A DNA stretch of 64,000 bases from Candidatus Saccharimonadota bacterium (GTDB taxonomy: Bacteria; Patescibacteriota; Saccharimonadia; Saccharimonadales; Saccharimonadaceae), in NCBI GenBank assembly GCA_003979185.1, contig RYWJ01000002.1:1-64000 (forward strand). Reading direction: 5' to 3'. The position numbers and the translations under genes are program-made. Shown here in pieces: positions 58,586 through 64,000 of this stretch. The notes beneath the pieces were generated by a model. The model saw nothing but the letters and a program-made list of their open reading frames with translations, was not told the origin of the DNA and made no database searches. Each line of letters starts with the position of its first letter. Positions within the stretch are counted from its first letter, which is position 1.

Positions 58586-58924
58586 TTATTTCTCGGCTTC
58601 AGCTTTTGCAGCTTTCTTCTCAGCCTCTTTTTCGGCTTTCTTGGCTTTGTTGCCAAGTGAAGCACGAAGCTTAGCAGCACGCTCGGCGCGAGCCTTAAAA
58701 CGATCAACACGACCCTCGGTATCAATAATCTTTTCTTCACCAGTAAAGAATGGGTGTGAAGCAGAAGAAATCTGAACCTTGATCAATGGATACTCTTGAC
58801 CATCTTCCCACTTGATGGTTTCGTCGCTCTGGGCTGTTGAACGAGTCAAGAATTTATAATTCGCAGCCTCATCCATGAAAACAACGTAGCGATAATCTTG
58901 CGGTTGTGAAACTTTATTACTCAT
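58586..58924 (-). CDS. rpmE2: Ribosomal protein L31, type B
   Basis: 112 residues. YRYVVFMDEAANYKFLTRST, WEDGQEYPLIKVQISSASHP, FFTGEEKIIDTEGRVDRF are the L31 type-B signature, without zinc cysteines. A Lys/Ala/Glu-rich tail of about 35 residues extends it beyond the usual about 80-90. Minus-strand promoter TTTACA-17-TAGACT lies just upstream. Confidence 0.93.
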   Translation of the reverse strand: MSNKVSQPQDYRYVVFMDEAANYKFLTRSTAQSDETIKWEDGQEYPLIKVQISSASHPFFTGEEKIIDTEGRVDRFKARAERAAKLRASLGNKAKKAEKEAEKKAAKAEAEK

Positions 58925-59022
58925 AGCTTTCTTTAGTCTATCACACTTTTACTAAACTGTAAACATCTAACTTAGTTATTCCGTGCATTATGTGGGCGGT
59001 TAAAAAACTTAGATGTAGATCC

Positions 59023-59051
59023 TTGACTTTTTATTGTGTTTCATTTATAAT
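59023..59051 (+). promoter_or_regulatory. rpsB-tsf promoter
   Basis: TTGACT (59023-59028), 17 bases, TATAAT (59046-59051). Leader of about 80 bases with AGGAGGTTTCC (about 59086) and AAAGGA before rpsB. Confidence 0.8.
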
Positions 59052-59135
59052 GAAAGAGTAAATTATTAAACGAGACAGCTATAGGTAGGAGGTTTCCTGT
59101 TAATATTTCCTGTAGCAAAGAGAAAGGATAACCAA

Positions 59136-59831
59136 ATGACTGTAGAAGTCGATATTAAAGCACTATTAGAATCTGGTGCACATTTTGGTCATAAGACTAG
59201 CCGTTGGCACCCAAAGATGGCGCCCTATATCCATAGCAAGCGTCAAGGCGGTCATATTATTAACTTGGAGAAGACCGTTGAAGCTTTGGAGAAAGCTTTG
59301 CCAGAACTTTCTAAAATTGCTGCAAGTGGTAAGAAAATCCTCTTTGTTGGCACAAAGAAACAACTTAAAGATATTACTAAAACCGCTGCTGAATCTGTAA
59401 ATATGCCATACGTCACTGTACGTTGGGTTGGTGGTATTTTGACTAATGTGGAAACGGTCAATCGTCAGATTAAGAAACTTAAAGATCTAGAGCGACGCAT
59501 GGCTTCTGGTGAATTAGAAGCTCGTTATTCCAAGTTGGAAGTGCAGCGTTATCAGGAAGAAATTGATTTACTTAATGAACGCTATGGCGGCATTAAAGAA
59601 ATGAACGAACAGCCAGCAGCGATTATTGTAGTTGATGCAGTTCAAGATAAAAATGCCATTAAAGAGGCTAAAACTCTTAATATTCCAGTTTTTGCTGTTG
59701 CTGATACCAACGTTGATCCAACCAATATCGATTACGTAATCCCTGCAAATGATGATGCTGTTAAATCAGTTCAATTACTATTGGATTACTTTACTGCTGC
59801 TATTAAAGACGGTGAGACGAAAAAAGCCTAA
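59136..59831 (+). CDS. rpsB: 30S ribosomal protein S2
   Basis: 231 residues. LLESGAHFGHKTSRWHPKMA at the N-terminus, FVGTKKQLKDI, VRWVGGILTN, and PVFAVADTNVDPTNIDYVIP, all S2 signatures. Cotranscribed with tsf as in most bacteria. Confidence 0.97.
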   Translation: MTVEVDIKALLESGAHFGHKTSRWHPKMAPYIHSKRQGGHIINLEKTVEALEKALPELSKIAASGKKILFVGTKKQLKDITKTAAESVNMPYVTVRWVGGILTNVETVNRQIKKLKDLERRMASGELEARYSKLEVQRYQEEIDLLNERYGGIKEMNEQPAAIIVVDAVQDKNAIKEAKTLNIPVFAVADTNVDPTNIDYVIPANDDAVKSVQLLLDYFTAAIKDGETKKA

Positions 59832-59870
59832 GTCATTTACAGATTGTTAAAAATAAACTGAAGGAGGCAT

Positions 59871-60494
59871 ATGAGCCAAGAATTAAAAGAAAAAGCTGGC
59901 GAGGTTAAAGCAGTTTCGATCGAGCTAATTAAAAAGCTCAAAGAGCTTTCGGGCGTCGGCTTGACGGATGCTAAGAACGCTTTGGTAGAGGCCAAGGGTG
60001 ACTTCGATAAAGCTCTAGACGCAATGCGTAAAAAAGGCATGACGAAAGCTGAGAAGCGTGGTGATCGTGAAACGCGTGAGGGCATCATTGAGACGTACGT
60101 ACATGACGGCCGTTTGGGTGCAATCGTCGAGGTTAACTGTGAAACAAGTTTCGTAGCGAAAACTGATGAATTTAAGGATTTGGCGCATAAGATTGCAATG
60201 CAGATTGCTTCTATGAACCCACTCTATGTTACGATTGATGATGTGCCAGCTGATGTTCTTAATAAGAAAAAGGCGGAGTTTGAAGATAAGTTCAAAGGCC
60301 CAGAAAATATGAAAGAACAGATCATTGATGGTCAAGTTAAAAAGGCTTTTTCTGAAAAAGTTTTGATGGAACAACCATATATTCTTGACGACAATATGAC
60401 TGTGGCTCAGTTTATTAAAGAAGCAATTGCCAAAACCGGCGAAAATATTACTGTGCGTCAATTCAAACGTCTTGAACTTGGTGTTACTGAATAA
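59871..60494 (+). CDS. tsf: Elongation factor Ts
   Basis: 207 residues, short form with one dimerisation region. UBA-like N-terminus (IKKLKELSGVGLTDAKNALV), GIIETYVHDGRLGAIVEVNC, ETSFVAKTDEFKDLAHKIAM. Nucleotide-exchange factor for EF-Tu. AAGGAGG precedes the ATG. Confidence 0.96.
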   Translation: MSQELKEKAGEVKAVSIELIKKLKELSGVGLTDAKNALVEAKGDFDKALDAMRKKGMTKAEKRGDRETREGIIETYVHDGRLGAIVEVNCETSFVAKTDEFKDLAHKIAMQIASMNPLYVTIDDVPADVLNKKKAEFEDKFKGPENMKEQIIDGQVKKAFSEKVLMEQPYILDDNMTVAQFIKEAIAKTGENITVRQFKRLELGVTE

Positions 60495-60507
60495 GAATAA
60501 TTATCAA

Positions 60508-60537
60508 GTATGGGGATTAGTTTCCCCATACTTTTGT
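60508..60537 (+). terminator. tsf terminator
   Basis: AAGTATGGGGA/TCCCCATACTT stem with TTTTG after it. Confidence 0.85.
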
Positions 60538-60563
60538 TATACTAAACCATAGGAGGTAACATT

Positions 60564-61106
60564 ATGTTTGACAATAGTGAATACAAGAAAGCCATGGAGG
60601 GGGTCATAGCTCGTTTTCATGACGAAATGAAAAAGGTACGTACCGGAAGAGCACATCCTGACATGCTATCCAACATTAAGGTTGAGGTATACGGTCAATT
60701 TATGCCCTTAAACCAGGTGGCAAACGTGGTAGCAGTTGATGCGACTTTATTACAGATCACGCCATTCGATCCGAGCAATATTCAGGCGATTGCTAGTGCA
60801 ATTCGCAATGATGCTGCATTAGGTCTTAATCCGTCCGATGATGGCAGGGTAGTGCGTGTACCAGTTCCGCCCCTAACTGAGGAGCGCCGCAAAGAGATTG
60901 TAAAGAACGCCTCCAGTAAGGTTGAGGATGCCAAAGTTGCTATTCGTAACGTACGCGAAGATGCCCGTAAGGAATTAAAGTCTGCCGAGTTGCCTGAAGA
61001 TGTTTCAAAACGTGCTGAGAAAGATATTGACGAATTGACGAAGACTTTTACCGAGAAAATTGATATGGCTTTCAAAGAAAAATCTGCGGAGCTGATGACG
61101 ATTTAA
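60564..61106 (+). CDS. frr: Ribosome recycling factor
   Basis: 180 residues. MKKVRTGRAHPDMLSNIKVE, NASSKVEDAKVAIRNVREDA, the two-domain RRF pattern. Recycles post-termination ribosomes with EF-G. TAGGAGG upstream; overlaps uppS by one base. Confidence 0.96.
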   Translation: MFDNSEYKKAMEGVIARFHDEMKKVRTGRAHPDMLSNIKVEVYGQFMPLNQVANVVAVDATLLQITPFDPSNIQAIASAIRNDAALGLNPSDDGRVVRVPVPPLTEERRKEIVKNASSKVEDAKVAIRNVREDARKELKSAELPEDVSKRAEKDIDELTKTFTEKIDMAFKEKSAELMTI

Positions 61107-61786
61107 TGGCTAGTGAATTAACGCATATTGGCTTTATTGCTGACGGTAATAGACGTTGGGCGAGAGAACGTGGTTTGCCAACGTTTGAAGGGCATCGTAA
61201 GGGCTTTGATAAAGTAGAGATGATTATCGACCAGCTTAAGGGCGGTGAGGTTAAATACGTTTCTTTCTTTGTTTTTAGTACGGAGAATTGGGACCGAAGT
61301 CAAGATGAGATTAACTATCTCATGAAGCTTCTTGATAACATGATTGATCGTATGGTGAAGAAAGCTCAAAAAGAAAATCTACGTATAGTAGTCTGTGGGC
61401 GACCAGAGCCAGTAGATCCGAAACTTTGGGCAAAAATTTGTAAAGCCGAACGAGATACTCAAGATGCAACTGGCTTAACGATTTGTTTCTGCTTTAATTA
61501 TGGTGGGCGATGGGAGATAGTTGACGCTGCTAAGCGAGCCGCTGAGGCTGGCGAAGTTGACTGGTCTCCAGAAAGTTTTTGTAAATACCTTTATCATCCA
61601 GAGGTTCCAGATTTGGATATGATTGTGCGCACTAGTGGCGAAGAGCGAATTTCTGGATTCCAGCTCTGGCGTGCAGCATATGCTGAGTTTTGCTTCTTGA
61701 CGAAACATTTTCCTGCTGTTGAGCCAGAAGATGTCAATGAAGTGATTAGGGAGTTTCATTCGCGGCATCGTCGCTTCGGAAAATAA
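61106..61786 (+). CDS. uppS: Undecaprenyl diphosphate synthase (cis-prenyltransferase)
   Basis: 226 residues. GFIADGNRRWARERGLPTFE with the catalytic Asp, GHRKGFDKV, SFFVFSTENWDRS, and C-terminal VRTSGEERISGFQLWRAAYA. Makes the lipid carrier for peptidoglycan and other glycans. Confidence 0.95.
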   Translation: MASELTHIGFIADGNRRWARERGLPTFEGHRKGFDKVEMIIDQLKGGEVKYVSFFVFSTENWDRSQDEINYLMKLLDNMIDRMVKKAQKENLRIVVCGRPEPVDPKLWAKICKAERDTQDATGLTICFCFNYGGRWEIVDAAKRAAEAGEVDWSPESFCKYLYHPEVPDLDMIVRTSGEERISGFQLWRAAYAEFCFLTKHFPAVEPEDVNEVIREFHSRHRRFGK

Positions 61787-61796
61787 AATCATGTTG

Positions 61797-61832
61797 ATAA
61801 AAATTAGGCGTCTTCTGGCGTCTAATTTTTAT
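61797..61832 (+). terminator. uppS terminator
   Basis: ATAAAAATTAG/CTAATTTTTAT arms with an inner GCGTC...GGCGT loop and TTTTTAT; works for the plus strand. Confidence 0.8.
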
Positions 61833-61876
61833 TGAAATAGCATATATATTTTATATTGTGTGATAGAATAATAAGT

Positions 61877-63100
61877 ATGAATATAGTTTTTGGGGTTATT
61901 ATTGGTCTAGTTATTTTAATGCTGCTAGTAGTTGCGCATGAATTTGGGCATTTCATGATGGCACGCCGTAATGGTGTTAAGGTGAACGAATTCGGTATTG
62001 GTTTTCCGCCACGAATGATAGCTTGGACTAAAAAAGAAGTTGAAATTAATGGTGAGAAAAGACTGAAGTGGATACGAATTCCTAAAGAAGAATGGAAAGA
62101 CAAACAGGATGGTCTTGTTTTTAGTCTGAACTGGCTGCCAATTGGTGGATTCTGTAGTATGGATGGGGAATCAGCGGCAGATAAGCGTAAAGGTACTTTT
62201 GGTGCTTCAAGCTTTTGGGCAAAAACAAAGATTTTGTTTGGTGGTGTTGCGATGAACTGGTTAGTGGCTTTTGTGATTTTGACTATCCTAGCCTTTACTG
62301 GCATGCCACAGTTTTTAGAGAATCAGTTTTATCTTGGTAATGATGCAGAGGTTGTAGAGGTAGAACGAGGAGTTATTGTTAAAGAAGTGCTGGATGACTC
62401 TCCTGCTGCTAAAGCTGGCTTTGAGAGGGAAGATAAAATTATAAAAGTTGGCGATACGGAAGTAAAGACATCTGAAGAGGTTATTAACTTTGGTAAGGAA
62501 CACGCTGGCAAAGAAGTGAAGTATACAATTAAACGAGGTGATCAGACTCAGGAGCTAGCGGTAAAGCTCAATGGTTCAGACGAAAAATATTCATTAGGTG
62601 TAAGTATGGCAACTTATGGCCAAGGCTTAATTAGGTCAACTTGGTCGGCTCCAATTGTTGGTGCTGGCTTAACATTGCAACTCACTGGCGAAACCTTCAA
62701 AAGTCTGGGCGACTTGCTTTGGAATTTGGTATCTGGAGTGATTAGACAGTTTAGTTTCGACGATGCAGTGCGTGAAGAGGGTAGGAATGATATTGGCGTA
62801 GTAGGAGACTCAGTGTCTGGTCCGGTAGGTATTATTGGTGTAATTTTTCCGACCTTCGCTAGCACTGGTGTCACAAATTTGGCTTTCTTGGCAGCATTGA
62901 TTTCGGTCTCACTGGCCTGTATGAACATCTTGCCTATCCCAGCGCTTGATGGTGGGCGTTGGCTGCTAATTGCGATTTATAAATTGCGCCGTAAGGAGCT
63001 CACTAAAGAAACTGAGGAAAAGATTGTTTCACGAGCTTTTATGATGCTCTTGGGCTTGATAGTGTTAATTACTATTTTAGATATCACAAAATTGTTTTAG
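61877..63100 (+). CDS. rseP: Site-2 protease RseP-like zinc metalloprotease
   Basis: 407 residues. HExxH in VVAHEFGHF (about 22-30), PDZ domain (about 175-245, DDSPAAKAGFEREDKI), third catalytic motif ILPIPALDGGRW, four membrane segments. Cleaves membrane-bound regulators or remnant signal peptides. TAGAAT at 61864-61869 is 7 bases before ATG 61877, so it is leaderless and the longer frame from 61856 is rejected. Confidence 0.93.
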   Translation: MNIVFGVIIGLVILMLLVVAHEFGHFMMARRNGVKVNEFGIGFPPRMIAWTKKEVEINGEKRLKWIRIPKEEWKDKQDGLVFSLNWLPIGGFCSMDGESAADKRKGTFGASSFWAKTKILFGGVAMNWLVAFVILTILAFTGMPQFLENQFYLGNDAEVVEVERGVIVKEVLDDSPAAKAGFEREDKIIKVGDTEVKTSEEVINFGKEHAGKEVKYTIKRGDQTQELAVKLNGSDEKYSLGVSMATYGQGLIRSTWSAPIVGAGLTLQLTGETFKSLGDLLWNLVSGVIRQFSFDDAVREEGRNDIGVVGDSVSGPVGIIGVIFPTFASTGVTNLAFLAALISVSLACMNILPIPALDGGRWLLIAIYKLRRKELTKETEEKIVSRAFMMLLGLIVLITILDITKLF

Positions 63101-63107
63101 ATAAATT

Positions 63108-63992
63108 ATGACAAAAGTGATTGAGAAAAAAGATGAGGGCGTCAACTTGTCCACAAAGCAAAAGGCTACGTCAAGTAAGGAACTGGCTAGTGATCAGGTC
63201 AAAAATTCGCCAAAGGAAAAAACAAAAAAGAAGCTCAAGATATCTAAGATGGACATATATTTTACGATCTTTGTTCTCGCCTGGGTGCTTTTGACGACGA
63301 TAGCTAGTCAGTACATTGTTGCACTCCCCATGTCGATTATTCTAGGAGAAGCCTTGCAAGATCCTGGGTGGATGCTCCTATATTATACCCTAACTTATGC
63401 AGTCACTTTGGTTTTACTGATTATGCTGCCTCCGCGATTAATTAAGCTGATTGCTAGCCGAAATAAAGAGACTGAGTTAAGAGCAGCGAAAAACCTAATT
63501 CAAGATCTAGAGCCAAATGCCGTAGGAATGGGTGTGCAACATTTGCCAACATTTGTTGATATCGGCTTAGCACCCATTGGGTATGTGATTTATATCTTTA
63601 TAGCAATGGTCCTGACGTCTTTGATGAACGTATTTCCATGGTTTAACGCTGATCAATCTCAAGATGTTGGATTTGGTTATTTTGTCACTGATCTAGATAG
63701 GATCTTTGCCATGCTTGCAGTTGTCTTTCTTGCACCAATTGTCGAAGAGCTGATCATGCGCGGTTGGCTTTATGGTAAGGTAAGAGAAAAGTGGAATATT
63801 CCAATTTCTGCTGTGCTAGTTTCACTACTCTTTGCCGTATTGCATGGGCAATGGAATGTGGGGGTTAGCACTTTTGCGCTCAGTCTTGTGTTGTGTGGTT
63901 TGCGAGAAATTACCGGAACAATTTGGAGCGGTATTTTGTTGCATGTACTATCAAATGGCATCGCTTTTTACTTACTGTATGTAGCGATATAA
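63108..63992 (+). CDS. CPBP-family intramembrane metalloprotease
   Basis: 294 residues. Lys-rich cytoplasmic N-terminus (1-47), about six membrane segments; EE213-214 and Arg218 in VEELIMRGW, His246 in LHGQWN, His279 in LLHVLSN. Follows rseP by 7 bases, so the two membrane proteases are probably coexpressed. Confidence 0.88.
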   Translation: MTKVIEKKDEGVNLSTKQKATSSKELASDQVKNSPKEKTKKKLKISKMDIYFTIFVLAWVLLTTIASQYIVALPMSIILGEALQDPGWMLLYYTLTYAVTLVLLIMLPPRLIKLIASRNKETELRAAKNLIQDLEPNAVGMGVQHLPTFVDIGLAPIGYVIYIFIAMVLTSLMNVFPWFNADQSQDVGFGYFVTDLDRIFAMLAVVFLAPIVEELIMRGWLYGKVREKWNIPISAVLVSLLFAVLHGQWNVGVSTFALSLVLCGLREITGTIWSGILLHVLSNGIAFYLLYVAI

Positions 63993-64000
63993 TTTAGCTA

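Noticed and set aside
1..64000. CRISPR array, insertion sequence or rRNA operon
   Set aside because: No regularly spaced repeats, transposase frames or rRNA-like sequence were seen.

Overview
The window looks like a piece of a Candidatus Saccharibacteria (TM7/Patescibacteria) chromosome carrying a complete tailed-phage (siphovirus-like) prophage. The host assignment is an inference from overall gene content, an AT-leaning composition and many probable leaderless genes; no rRNA or unambiguous marker alignment was available.

Prophage (about 128-32,114). The ends are marked by a 15-bp direct repeat at 128-142 and 32,100-32,114, with a tyrosine integrase (31,006-31,920) just inside the right copy. 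Left to right it holds: an early rightward operon (540-8,481) with an ERF annealing protein, a C-type-lectin-like protein that resembles a diversity-generating-retroelement (DGR) target, an RtcB RNA ligase, a YopX protein and the terminase; a fused protease-capsid gene and connectors; a fibre cluster (collagen/YadA-head protein and BspA-like leucine-rich repeats); tail tube; a portal-MuF-zinc-ribbon fusion; a holin-like protein and a holin-endolysin fusion. Next comes a hub of non-coding RNAs with an odd tRNA (20.5-21.05 kb). A leftward tail block (28,297-21,083: chaperones, tape measure, Dit, hub, minor tail proteins) is interrupted by an oppositely oriented accessory membrane gene. Two more tail genes, accessory genes, a small RNA and the integrase close the element. 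Six late transcription units are each preceded by the same motif (consensus TTGCTTANCACTTCGTA), probably a phage late promoter element.

Two diverged copies of a small cassette (19.6-20.45 kb and 29.3-30.4 kb) each encode a tiny leader peptide enclosed by A-B-A'-B' complementary segments (a pseudoknot arrangement) just before a small basic protein. The helix sequences differ between copies but complementarity is kept, so this looks like an undescribed translation-control element. I consider these cassettes, the 20.5-21.05 kb RNA hub and the late-promoter motif the most interesting content.

Right of the prophage (32,115-32,845) lies a transcribed Asn-codon-rich cassette that looks like a DGR template repeat matching the prophage lectin gene; no reverse transcriptase is in the window.

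Host part (32,846-64,000): gatC-gatA-(membrane protein)-gatB, a UvrD-like helicase, fusA, a BceRS-BceAB-like antibiotic-sensing module, rmuC, CPBP protease, CmpB-like membrane protein, DHH phosphoesterase, alpha/beta hydrolase, cysS, a MacB-like ABC pair, an RlmD/TrmA-type methyltransferase, a helicase-nuclease, rpmE2 (L31B), then rpsB-tsf-frr-uppS-rseP-CPBP, the classical translation/envelope cluster.
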